64,000 bases of DNA from Syngnathus acus. Taxonomy: Eukaryota > Chordata > Actinopteri > Syngnathiformes > Syngnathidae. The notes under the pieces are model-generated. The model saw nothing but the letters and a program-made list of their open reading frames with translations. It was not told the origin of the DNA and searched no databases. The stretch covers positions 5,096,000 through 5,159,999 of the forward strand of contig NC_051098.1 in assembly GCF_901709675.1 (NCBI RefSeq), in the 5' to 3' direction. The position numbers and the translations under genes are program-made. Below, in pieces: positions 25,483 through 39,100 of this stretch (the stretch's first letter is position 1; every line of letters begins with the position of its first letter).

Positions 25483-27470
25483 CTGAGAAAAGAAAAGAAA
25501 ATAACGCATCATGAGTTTGGACTGAAAGGCCAAATGTGTGTCAGACCCTCAAAAGTACTTCTGTATTACTTTCATTATATTTTTTCACATTTTTTTAGGC
25601 GTATCCTCAGTTGTGGAAAAATAACACTCCACTATTACACCGAATAAATATTGTGAAGTATTAGTTAAGTTTTGTGAAATTATTTGTATGACAAACTGTT
25701 GTATAAAATGTGTAGAAAAAAAACAACAACACACATTCCATATGAGCATTCCACTTACTGGTAGGTTGTAGGGCTGACATTTATACACCTTGGATGACTC
25801 CCTGATTCAAATTTGCTAGCCAGGGTCACATTGTTCCCAAATAGGCAATACCTCGGCATTTTAACTCCAACCACACCAGCCAGGACGGAGCCTGTGTGGA
25901 TGCCAATTCTCAGCTAGGGAGACAACAACAAAAAGACAACAGTGAATCTTCTGTGCTTTAGTTTACTTTGCTAGAATTGGAATTGAAACAACAATTCAGT
26001 TGACAGTTAAATAAATTGCTGTAGCGAAATTATATTTTATTATTATGTTTTGTTTTATATACTTAATTAAAAGATGAGCCTTAGGTGGTTTTATAGTAAC
26101 TAACATTGCTGACGGCGGTTAACTGTTGGACGTGTGCTGTCAATAACATCAAACGGTTCATCTTTTGGTTTCACAATAAAATCTTTACTCCAAGCAAAGG
26201 TATAAAAATTGAGACAATGTAGAAGCAACATTTATAGCACACGTATAAGCAGAAATGAACCAAACTAATTCTAAAGCCAAAGCCACTCTCCATAAAAGCT
26301 TCAGGTTCCACACAGATTACGCATTACTATGCCAAAAGTACAAAATGAAATTGTAATATGAAATATGGTTAAACAGATTAGATGATGGATGAAATGACGT
26401 CGAGTGACGCGCACTTGCATGGTACGTTAATTCACATATATTCAGTTCACAGTTGCCAGTTGACAGATGTCCATAATTTACATGCTATTTATGACACATT
26501 TGTCCTGAAAATTGTGTTGCAACTCCAGATTTTAGTAGCCTTAAGGCATTCAACCTATATACTGCTGTAGTCAAAAAAGGTTATTACGTACTCCATTCCC
26601 ACAGCATTTGAAATATTATCTTCAATAAAAATTGAACGCATCTTTCCCTCGAGGACTAACTCACATATGGTGAACAGACAGGATAAGCCAAGGAAGCCAG
26701 GAGATTCCAACTGATCAACTAGAGCATCTCATCACCGTGGAAACCCACGCTACTGTCTGCATGCCAGCACAGTGCAAGGTAGTCATGGCAACAGCAGGGG
26801 ATGGGGGTAGTGAGGCAGAAAGGACAGCGAAAGATAGACCAGGAGACAAAATAGATAGAGGGAGAAATCAACCTCATCAGACCATTAGATAGCAAACCAC
26901 TGAAAGTGTGCAACTTGATTTAGAGCTGTAAACAAAAAAAGACAGGAACTTGAGACTCAATATAAATATGAGATAAACTATTCTGCTCAGATGCGGCCCA
27001 ATAAAAATACTTTTGAATGCATGTTAACAGTCAGAAGACTTACAACTAACAATAGACCTGTTTGTTTGGACAATGTGAGCTGGAGAAGGCCTGACAGGTT
27101 TTAATATGAAAAATATATTCTTGGATTAACAGTTACTCAGACACTCATACACTTGCACAATGAATCCAATACATTAGGCCTCTGTGTGTCGTTCCCTGTA
27201 GATCTAGTTCTTCCCAAATCACACTCTCTCTCAATCGTTCCACCACTCAATCTTTTTTTCCTCCCTCTAAGGTCTCATGCTAGTTTGCACAAAAGTGCAA
27301 TATTGGCTGGAGTTGAGTGCTCTCACTGAACAGCATTTATCAAGTGTTATGGCCATAACAGCCCTTTTGGACCAACAGGAGGGGAATTGGACAATGGCAA
27401 GCACAAGGGAGGGGCCAAAAAGGAAAACAAAATCAGGGAGGAAATAAGCTGTCACAAAAAATTACGGAGG

Positions 27471-27538
<68 letters not shown>

Positions 27539-30500
27539 GGTTAGTTGGTTAGTTGGTTAGTTAGTTAGTTAGTTAGTTAGAATGGAAGGAGACAACAAGG
27601 GAGATGCACAGAGGAAGAAATTGGAAGAGCGAGCTTGCAGGCCAAAAGCGCTTGGCAAGGCCTTTCTATTTTGAGACAAATGGAAAGCACAGAGAACCTC
27701 TGTGCTGTCTGTTAATCAGCAATTATGTTACTGCTTTGCTCGGACACGCTGTTTCAGTGTCATCATTTTGATAGTCATTGTACTTTTCAAATTCAAATTG
27801 GTTTTGAGCAGAAGCATCAGATACCTAAAATATTATGAGGATATGGCTGTTTAACAATACAAGAGTTTACATTTTTTGTAGCAACTTCCATTTTACTCAA
27901 AGTCTAATTGTATCCTCCCACTCAGTATAAAACATGAGAGAGGCAGAAAAGGCATTGTTACTTTGTCACGAAGCAGATCCGGGCAATTGTTGCTTTTTCT
28001 GTGCTTCTGTTTTTTTTTTTTTCAGGGCTGTTTTGACTTTAATTAAAATGGTAGTTTGAAAGAATGTGGAAAGTACAATGTGTCTTGTGACAGGGGAGGC
28101 CAGGCCATTCTTAGGTGGTTACCACACATTCAAATGACACAAACGCATCGTGAACAGCTGGCTAATCCATAAAAAAGTAAAACAAGATTAGGCTGGTTGG
28201 CACAACAATCTGTAATACCTTAAATTAATATATAGACATCTTAAAGAATAATTCCAGCAAAACGTTTCTTATTAAATGTCTGTGGTAATGTTTGGTAAAT
28301 TGTGTGATCATTTCCGTTTTAAATTGTAAAAGTTTGCATAATCATGGTGAGGAAGTGCGCTTACTATAACCAAACTCACCTTAATAGGCTTTCCATCAGG
28401 TGTGAGCACTTCTTCGGAAAGCTCCATCATCTTCAGAGCCATGTGTGCGATGGGCTTTGCATGACTGTCGACCTTCTTGTGAAGACCTCCTGCCACGCAA
28501 TATGCATCACCTATGGTCTCTATCTGTGGGGGGAAATGAAGTCAGCTTTTATTTTACAAAGATGGACTTGAATTTTGCACGCTGACAACAAAGCGCTTTT
28601 GATTACTAGCGTTGAGCTGTTCATGATAAATAGAAAAATGTCTGAAAATAATCATTTTAGAAAAAGGCTCCAGGAAATAATGTAGGAAACAACTGGTACG
28701 ACAGTTTATTTTTGTTTTATTCACCTAATTTTTACTTGTCATTTTATGTTTTAGGAGTCACTGTGCCACTGGAACTGATGGTCTTTGTTTTTCCATTTGT
28801 CCCTTTAAATATAATAAGAAGGCCATACATTTTACAGTCCAAGGATTTTTCCATTTTTGATTGTTGCATTGATTGAAATAGCAACGGAAATGTATTTCCC
28901 AAAAGTTCAATTTGCACAAGGCTTCTTACTTCAATATTAAAATATCAGGTTTTCTTCTTAGCATGAATCCAACTGCAATAGAGTCTCTCTGTTTTAGTGA
29001 CGGCCATCATATCATGTATTACGTCTTTAAGTCAAACTTGCGTGGCTTGAACAAACAGGATGGAGAATACGACAAGGGAAAAAAACCAGGAGAAAAGGCA
29101 GGGCCGAGAGACAAACGGCTCTCATTTAAGCGTTCCAGCGGTTAAGTCATTTGGACAGTAACCATGACGATGTCAATATACAGCTGCCTCAATTTCCTCA
29201 CTCTGTCCACCTATGTTTGTGTTCTCTTTTATACATTCACATTCTTCTTCCCTGCCCACATACGTCCAGCACATTTAATCACAGCAGTTTAAGATTCTCA
29301 GAAAGGAGGAATGTGTGAAAATAAAAAGAGATATAGTACCACATAAATGAAAGGGGGGAGGGACATGGACAACAACAACAACCTGTTTAAATAGTAGAAA
29401 TCGTACAAAATAAAAGCCGAACAAGAGCCCCCTTACACAATTGCCTTCAGCATCCCGAAAAAAAACAAAAAAACAAGCAGCACCTTTCACACTGCCAGTA
29501 AAAGCAGGCATTTTTCCAGCTTTTTTCTGTGTCACTGTTTTGTATAAACAACACCAACAGAGGATGGGGGTGCATTTTCTGGCTTGGGGTAATCCACAAT
29601 GCCAGGATAGGGGTGTGAAGTTTAACTCTGACATACATTTCTCCACTCCTGTTGTGTAAGAAGCAATTGTGAGCACTACACGATGGTGCTGAAGCTGTCA
29701 CGCATGATTATCAGATTGTAGCTTGCTATATCAATGTGATGCTTCAATTGTTTGAGTCTGTGTGAAAGAAGCTAGTGTTTTTATGGCTTACCCAAACAAA
29801 CCCTGTCCACCCAATATGCATGCATCCATTTTTGTCAACTTACCTTATAAACATCGAGAATCCCACACTGGTAGTCAAAGCGAGTGTACAGCTCGTTGAG
29901 CATGGAGATGACCTGCATTGGCGTGCACTGTGCGCACACAGCGGTGAAGCCCACGATGTCGGAAAACAGCATGGTGACGTCATCGAATTTGCGAGCGGGC
30001 ACCGGTTGACCTTGCCACAGTTTCTGCGCCACATCGCCTGGAAATATGGAATCGAGGAGATCCACGGTTCTTCTCTTTTCCTCCTCCAATGCCTGGTGAG
30101 TGCGCTCTAATGTGGCCTAAAAGAGGAGGGTGAGGAGGAAAGAGATTAAGCGTTGAGCTCGGATGAAGACGTTTTTGACAGCAATGCTGGGATGTGGGAA
30201 GAATGCACCGGATGAAAACAAAAACAAAGAACAGCTGAATGTAAGATATACTATGTATTTTTTGGTGTGAAGCTGTGTGTATCTGCATGTGATGATTTGT
30301 GTCTGTGGGCGGGCTCCTCCGAGTCTGTCTGATGTAGTGTGCTACCACTGTTCATCTTGAGTGAAATACATCTATTTTTGAGAGTGGCCCGGGGGAGTAG
30401 TAGCAGCAAGAGATGATGCACAGAGCAGATGCGTGGATTGGGTCAGGACCCAGTGACTTGCTCGTGGATGCTTTGAAAGCAAATTATAAGAGCAAATCCC

Positions 30501-33500
30501 AGGGGTTTTGTTCGATCCAGTCAGTCTGGCAATGTTGAGATTTGACTCATCAGTGGAAGTGATGCAACAGGTTTACTAGATTTGCTCAAGTGAGAGATGC
30601 CTGACTGGAACCTTATGGATTCTAAACTGATATTAGTATTTTAATTGTAGTTATTAACATACTAAACACTTGAGCCGGCTTGACATGAAACAACCTACCT
30701 TGAGTTTGTCCATCCTCTTTTTGAGGCCATCCTGAGCTTTGGCCTGCTCCCCCACCAAGATGACGTCCCGCTTGGCATCGTGGATTGGGATATCTGACAA
30801 GTAGAGGCCCCGGCCCATGAGCTCCTCCAATTTGTCAACACGTGGTGAGCCCAGGAACATCAAAGAGCACGACTCTGGCACATGGATCATCTGACCCTTG
30901 AGCTCCATGACCTGGCCATTAAAGAAGATACATATGAATGAAAATCTATGTGATAAACATCAAATTGCACAACCTATAATTTCATGATTTGATGTATTGT
31001 ATTTTTTTGTGCCCAATGTTGTACAACAAAGATAGCAACATGATTAACTAAGGCTTAATGTATAATGGATGTCAGCTTGTGTGGGAGGGGGCGGGAGCTT
31101 TTAAAAAGTGGGTAAACTGATGTCCTACTTAAACCTACATATGTCCATCTAAATGTCCTCAAACCAAACTATGAGGCAAGAGCTTGTTAACAGATGAATC
31201 TCATAGGAAACAAATGTGCCGCTTGGCTACAGATAAGTTTCTGGTGCATTGTCATAAATGCTTCTTGACAAAGCATAACACTTGTTCCCAGCAGTGCGAC
31301 GGAAATGGGCAGGATGGCAAATCATCTCATGAGATGAAAAGAATACTCGTAAAGACAAGGTGCAAACTGCAGTACGTTGACCTTTCGCCTCCACATTTTG
31401 ACTGGTCCCCCCCCTGTTTATTTCTTCTGTCTACTCTCTCTATCTTCACCTGCTTCTTACACACACACACGCATGCACGCACACACATGGTACGTACACT
31501 TTAAACACTGCCCGCATCCTCTCTCTGTTACTCTCCATAGTGTCAGACAGATTATTCCGCCAGTGAGCACACTGCAGCCCTATTTTATTTATAGCGCAAG
31601 GCTCTCCTCTGTCTGCATAATACATACAGTCTGCATTACACACACAACACCATATTTTGCTACACACTAACACACAATCACCAGTGAGATGTCTCTTTTC
31701 CAACAAACGGCAACATTAAAAAACATATGCATCCGTATGCATGCAAGGTTGAGACTCTGGAGTTCAGAATAAAAGCGGGCGCCCTGAAACACAACAGATG
31801 ATTCGTGTGAACTGCGGCTTGATGAGAGACTCAGCATATCGCACGTATAGGTGAATGGATACATGGCAGACGGGGTTTCTCTTCAAAGAACATTGGCTGA
31901 CAGTTACATAAGCTACAAAATGCAGGCAGGCATATCATAGTCTTGAATACATTTACGCTACAAATTTAGTTTCTACTCAGTCAAAAGGACAGCAAGGTAG
32001 GGTCAGCACACAGATTCCAAGTGTTAGAACAATTCCACACATTTCAAATCCAAACTACAGTTTTTTTCCCTTCAATGTAGGCCAGACAATCAAAAATCAC
32101 GTCTACAAAGAGATGCTGCATGGTTTGCGTCGTTCCCATGTCCGTCTTGCTGAATGTCATCACAAAGATTGTAATTCAAAATCAGATGAAAAGCAGGACA
32201 GCAGTGAACAAATATGCTTTTAACAACTGCTTAAGTTGCCGTTGCGTCCTTTCAATTTTCATCAAATATGATAAGAGAAAAGCTCAGACATGCTGGCTTG
32301 ATGTTTGGTTTTGATCAGTGAAAAGGAACAGCATGGTAGATATTTATTTCTATTCCCATCACAACAGGGCTTCGAGAACGTGTTTGATGTTTTCATTGGT
32401 TTGATGAGCCAATTAGAAGCTAAAGTGTGGAATGTATACTTTGAAAGATTTCTAAATAAGTACACTTGCCTGAAATTACGATCACACAATGTCCTCGACG
32501 GCAAGAAGTACAAGACTACAAAGAGTAAAAAGAAAAGCTCGCGCAGAAACACACTAACAGCATGCATAAAGTCCCAGATGAAAGGAGCCGAGCATGTTCT
32601 TTAAAGTGTCAAAACATGCTGGACATAAAGTGTTATGTCTCTGTACCTTTTACTCAGTGACCTTGTTTGTTTCTTTATCACAAACAAACACACTGCGCAT
32701 CCAGCGACACACTCATCTGCACACTTCTCTGGAGGATTTGTGTTGGTCTGCCTGAGCATCTGTTTAACTCAGCAGTCTGTCCTGCTTGTGCTTACATCAC
32801 ACACAGAGGAGATTGGAAGATGGAAGCAGGAAAGGAAAATACAAGCAGAGAGATGAGAGTTGGCTGAATAACTAAATCCGGACAATGTAACAAATGGGCG
32901 TAGAGCTATAAGATAATGGGAAAATGTTATATGCAAAGAGATTTTGCAATACCGGGAATATTAATAACATGACAAAACATGACAAATGAAAATAAATGAT
33001 CCCCACCAGAGATGCTGATTATTATATCTAGTAATGTTAGCAGATAGTTAGGGATACATTTTGAGGTGAATTCGAAATCCAATTGAAGAAAAAGACCCAA
33101 TTTCAAATTGCTCAGGTTTTAACGGACAATCCTACCAATTCTGAAAATCCCAGGCAGATTTGATGGATACGGCAACACACTGATTAATGAGGATACCATT
33201 TTCTCAAATGCTTTTAACCGGCAAGAATTTACACATATCTTGTGCTGATAGTCTTAGTGCGCAATCTGAGTCTGCCTTCCACCCACATTGTACATGTGGA
33301 AATATAAAGATGCTAATAATAATAATAATAAGAATAAGAATAATATGTTAAATTATAGACTTGTGCAATGATTCAGAGGATTCAATGCACACTGTTGTCA
33401 TATTTCTGAAGCAAATAAGATGTCGGTGGAGCTCCGAACCTGTTTCCTTGCGCCTCCATCAAATTCACCAAAAATGTTACACGAGGCTCCTGGTTGACTC

Positions 33501-33779
33501 CAGTGTACAGTAGCTGTAAGACCAGAACTTAAAAGCAAGAAATGGTTGGAAATGGAAAGGTTGAATGAAGTCTGGTCAGGTGAAAAGAAAGAGCAAGTCA
33601 AAGCAAGAAGCTGACACACTAAAAATGTAAGATGGGCAAAAAAGTGAAATGGCGAAAGACAGATATGCGAAGGTAATGGATCGCCTTTTGTGAACAGACG
33701 CTGGCATGTCAACAGACTCTTATTTGCATGAACAAGCAGTGAGCAGCAAATAGTCAAGCCTCTCTCGTATGTCTTTCTG

Positions 33780-33834
<55 letters not shown>

Positions 33835-36115
33835 CATGAGCACACAAACAAAAGATTTTATCTTGCCAGTGATGCCTATATTGTACTGTAGTCTTACAAC
33901 AATAGTCAAACAAATTTTGCATTTACTAAGGGGTTTCATATTCAAATAACATGCTTTAAAACACCAATGTGGCAAGTGATTAATTAGTAATTCATGAGGA
34001 TGTCATTTTCTCAAATGCGTTTAACTGGCAAGAATTTACTCACGTCTTGAAGGTTCTATAAAGTTTTCGGAGTCTTTGAAATAAATAAATGGAAGGGTGT
34101 TGTGAAGGACGCTTATGAAAGAAAAAAATCTTCAATACTATCAATTGGAAGCAGAGGCTGAAATGAAAACCTGAAACGCAAAAGTCGGCCAGGTAGAAGT
34201 TGGATGTCGGGGATCCAGTGCGTCAACTACTGTAAGACTGACGAAGGACCTGAGTATTTGTGGATAACGTCGAGGGCAGGCCATCAAGGAGATGTCAAGG
34301 ATGCTAGACAGGAGTAGCCAGTGATTATGCCTTGTTGTGTCTTGTGTATGTAATAATATGAGGAGCTGATTAAACAGTTATGTGATTTCACAGTCGTAAC
34401 GACAACCCGAGGCAAATTGTAACTACAGTGTAGCTCGTGACAAAAATGATTCTTTTTTCTTAACTCATATGCATTTGAATCACTTTTGGAACCCGTTTTA
34501 TTTATTTAATAATGGTGATCCAACGAGAATTGTGTCCATGCTGAGTGCAAATCTCGATCGGAAAAAAAGATTAGGGTATGTTATTTATTTGCCCATGTAC
34601 ATACAGTACCTCAAGATACTCTACAGTAGAATGAATTTTTAAATAATCTCTTACAAAACAAATCTGTGGCACGCTGTTGTGCCATTGCAACGCTGTGGCA
34701 TGTATTTGACCTCTGTGTAGTCTTCCACCCCAGGCCGTCTTGTGTTAACTACTATACGCTAAGTAGAGGCAGAAAGAGGTGGGATTTGACCTTTACAGTA
34801 GGGCTTTGGATGTCTTGCATAGCCAATGTCCCTGGGAAGTCAAACTGAAAAAGCACTACACACACACATACGCACACACACAAGGTGCAGCATTCAGGGA
34901 GTGTCGGAGTCTTTACCTTGGCCTGTCGCCTTCTCTTGCTGCCCTTTCTCGTGAAAATGTCAACCCATCCCTCTTCTCTGTATTCTAGTTTCTTGCCTTG
35001 CTCATACAAGACGCGTTTAGCTACGCAAAGGGGAAACAATGTAAACTGCGAAAAGCATACAGCTGCTCATAGTTGACAGATTCAGGCTTAAAGCTCGGAA
35101 GTATCCATGCAGTGTGTGGGAGGACGGGAAGACAACGCATTTTTGGTCTGCCAATCATCTGATGAGAGTTACGTGTGCCCAACTGTATCCCTTTTATACT
35201 CCATTGTGATTATGTGATGGAATGAATTTTAAAAGAAAATATTTTATTCGGCTATCCAAGAGTGATATTATACCACTATTTACACAATGTATCGCTCGGA
35301 TTTGTATAGCACTTTTCTTGTCACTCAACATGATCAAAATCAAATTATTTTCCAGAGGTTCTCAGAAGACATTGAGAGAAAGAGAAAACAACTCAATTGA
35401 CCTATTTATAACCATTATAACTTCTGTTTGTCAATTATTAACTTATGCTTGCGTGTTATTCAAAACATTACCACTGTAGCCTTTTGGAATTAAATACTGT
35501 GTTGCAAAAGTTACTTAAGCCTACTTGGGGAGCACACTTCTTTCAAACAAAATAGACCAAAAAAATCTCTGCATCACAACATTGGATCACGTCAGTTTCA
35601 ATGAAAATCAATCATCTAACTCAAAAACCGATGAAAGACTGTCGATGTTATTTTCAAGAAGTGTTAGACGCACCCTCTTATGATACGCAGGTTCAAAGAC
35701 TTGTGTTGCTGCATTCGTATTGTGAAATTATACCCACACGCTCGCACAAAAGCACAACACTGATCAATCTCCGTGTCACTTCCGTTCACCACGAGGGCGT
35801 TTTGTTATGGTGGCTGACTGAACCAATCAATTGAGAACCAGATATAGCAAACAAAACGGATTGATTCATGTGTGGCCAGTGCTGCAAACCACCCACAACA
35901 GTCATGAGGGTGTAATACGTAACAGAATGACTTTCATTATAGAGCTCAATAGTTGCATTTCCCTTTGGGAAAATAAAGTGGTGTTGCTTGTCTATAGCGG
36001 CATATAAGATCACAGTCTTATCAGAGCAGATATTTTATTTATATTTATATTGTATATATATATTGTATATATCTAGTGTATATATCTAGTGTATATATAT
36101 AGTGTGTGTATATAC

Positions 36116-36196
<81 letters not shown>

Positions 36197-39100
36197 TATA
36201 TAGGTTCAATTCCACCTCCGGCCCTCCCTGTGTGGAGTTTGCATATTCTCCACGTGCCCGGTTTTCTCCGGGCACTCCGGTTTCCTCCCACATCCCAAAA
36301 ACATGCTTGGTAGGCCGATTGAGCACTCCAAATTGTCCCTAGGTGTGAGTTAGTGCAAATGGTTGTTCGTCTCTGTGTGCCCTGCGATTGGCTGGCAACC
36401 GGTTCAGGGTGTCCCCGGCCTACTGCTTGATGACCGCTGGGATAGGCTCCAGCACGCCCGCGACCCCCGTGGGGACAAGCGGTATAGAAAATTGATGGAA
36501 GGATATATAATATCATCATGATAAACTTGAAAGGGCATGTCAACCCAAAAATGTTACAATCCAATGTTGCATGTGCCCCAACAAGACTAAACGAGGTATT
36601 CTGATTAACACTGCAGTTATGGAATAAATTATCGGCACCCCTCAAAGACCTCATAGATGGCAATCACCATGATTGGAGACGGGGAGGGAATTGGTAGGGG
36701 CCGGCAAGCAAGGCAGCTGACATTGTCACGACACCTGTTGCAGAGTTTAAGAAAATATGACCACTACATATACACTTCTACCGTACTTCTACTGTTGAAC
36801 CTTTGTTAATGTGACAAAAAGAGTTTCTTAAGTTCTTTGGAAGAAGTGTGTAATGATAAACCATAATCCCATTATATTGTGAGCTGGATTCGAGTTAATC
36901 TAGAAATATTTGGTTATTTTACCTTTTCCTTGGTTCCTAGTTGTGTGGTATCTGGCCTTGTACGGATAGTAAAAGGAGACGCAAGCCTCAGTAGGATCCC
37001 CTGGAACGAAGGCTCCATCCTGGGTGAGATGATCTCAAAACAGTCCCTGAAGGAGAGACTCCGATGAGGCTCGATGCGAGCCTGCCGTCGCAATCCCTCA
37101 CCCAGCTGCAAAAGTTCCATCCGAGGGCCGAGAACAAGGTGGAACGGAAAGGCACGGCAAAACGTGGCCAGGCCGATGCGTAAATCACTGGGGCTTGTTG
37201 AAAGAGAAATGGGGGCTTTCTTGGCATTTGGGAGGGAGTGGGAAGGACCAGTTTCCTGAATTTGGAAGGACACGCAAACCGTGGGAGCAGTGGTTGGAAA
37301 AGTTGAAGGTGGAGAGGGAGAGGAGGAGGGAGAGCCAGACGGGGATGCAGTCGGAGTTGGTGTGGCGGAATCACCATTGCTGTGATGCGCTTCTTCTTTG
37401 GGCAATAAAGGAGTCAGAGGGGACACTTCATCGACCTTCGCTTCAAAATGAAAAATCCGTCTGGAAACCGCTCTGATAAGCCCAGGCATGATCAAGCTCA
37501 CCACAGGGGCCGGGTTAAAACAATGTAGGAGCAACAACTTCCGGCAGCCATCTTGTGCTCCTCGCTCCCCGGCTTTGTCCAATTTTACTCGACCCTTCAC
37601 CTCCTCGTGAGGATCTTTGCACTGAAACGAGGGGCTTTCCGACGAGGCACGGCGACCCGTGGAGGTGCGAATGTGTTCCAAAATGGCATCAAAACCGTTA
37701 AAAAAGTCCTGGAGGTTGCCACCTACGGCCCTGAGCACGCGTTCGTTTTCTTCAAAGCACAGGCCGAAGAACTCCTCGCCAAAATGCTCGCGCAGTTCAA
37801 AGAATGGTACTCCTGAGAGCGAGAAGACACAAAACCAGGATCGGTTGTCTACAAAGGGGATTAGATACACGATCTGAAACCAGCCTGTTAATCATGCAGG
37901 AACTAAATTTGTAGGAAAATATGCTTTTTCGCTACTCATCTGGAAGAACATTTGTGATTGTAATTTACCAAGGATGGTGGCCATGTAATGTAGGATTTGA
38001 AGGACGTCCTCTTCTGAACCAGAATTTTCTAGAAATGGGCACTTCTCGTCTTTACTTTCCCTTTGCTGGTCCTCCTTACCAGAATCTTGATACCTGTGAG
38101 TAACCCAAAGACAAACAATGAGCGGAGCGGTTAAAAGTCATTTATTTAAATATGAGTCAAAACTGGAATGAAGGTGGAGTAGACGACTTGAATGCGACCA
38201 ACATAGGTGCTGTCCGTTCATTCAGAGCTAGTCCATACCCTTTAGAACACGTGTCAAACTCAAGGCCCGGGGGCCAGATACGGCCCGCCACATCATTTTA
38301 TGTGGCCTGCGAAGACAAATTGTGCATCAAATTCATGTGTCATTACTAGAATTGCAAATTGTCTTCACTTTTAATAACCAGTTTTTACTCGTCTGATTTG
38401 AAAATGAGTTATTTGTCAGTTTGTTTTGTAGCTTTTACTGTATATAATATGAGGTACTCATACATTTATTGGGTTGACAGTCATAATGGCCCTCCGAAAG
38501 AAGCTATGACTACAATGCGGCCCGCGAAAAAAATGAGTTTGACACCCCTGCTTTAGAAGAAAATGACGTAAGTGAAGGCCAAAATGAGCTGACTTTGTGT
38601 TTGTGTGCATGTGACAGTAGCAGGGAAAAGCCGTGAGGCAGCAAGTAGACAACACATGCAACAGAAAGCTGTTGCGCATAGCAACAGATGCCACTGACAA
38701 GACAAGCAGTAGCAATCTACCTGATCTCTTGTTGCCTGTAAAACTTCAGAGTCCTTTGCAGAGCCTCTTGAACAGTCTGTGTCTGAAAGAAGATGACACG
38801 GTTTTGGGTCCAGAACAATCTTTCGGCAATCTCATCCAGTGTGCTGCAATGCTTCTACCTAACTGCTAATCAGTTCTAGCTAGCGTGTATTTGTGTGTGT
38901 CCGCACAGCTGGTGTATTTTGCACATCTGACAGAATAGGTCTGAGAAGGCGGGTCCAATGTGATTATGTGTGATGCAGTTCAAATGCGAGGCTATAGTGA
39001 CAATACTAGAACACAGTGTGCCAGCTGGAGAGGTCATTCAGAGGCCGCCGCACACTACGGACATTTACGGGAGTAATTTCAGCTGCGTGTGTGTATGGCG

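Larger units (their letters stand above)
30912..36922. other. gucy1a2 intron between coding exons 4 and 5 (6 kb)
   Basis: This is the largest intron of the gene. It holds a CA microsatellite (33781-33832), a pair of similar 50-bp segments (33186 and 33993), a TA-rich satellite (36050-36200) and a 5'-truncated SINE (36203-36512). No additional exon was recognised. Confidence 0.6.

Noticed and set aside
27471-27580. Possible CRISPR-like or satellite array
   Set aside because: The 4-bp unit has no spacers; it is a plain microsatellite.
29275-29676. 133-residue minus-strand frame between gucy1a2 exons 6 and 7
   Set aside because: It lies inside an intron defined by clear splice sites. The translation has no family similarity and no exon-like splice signals.
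33398-33922. 174-residue minus-strand frame in a gucy1a2 intron
   Set aside because: It crosses a CA repeat read as a CVCVCV run and has no conserved domain.
36045-36663. Long frames on both strands around 36.0-36.7 kb
   Set aside because: They read through TA microsatellite (YIYIYI) and SINE body.
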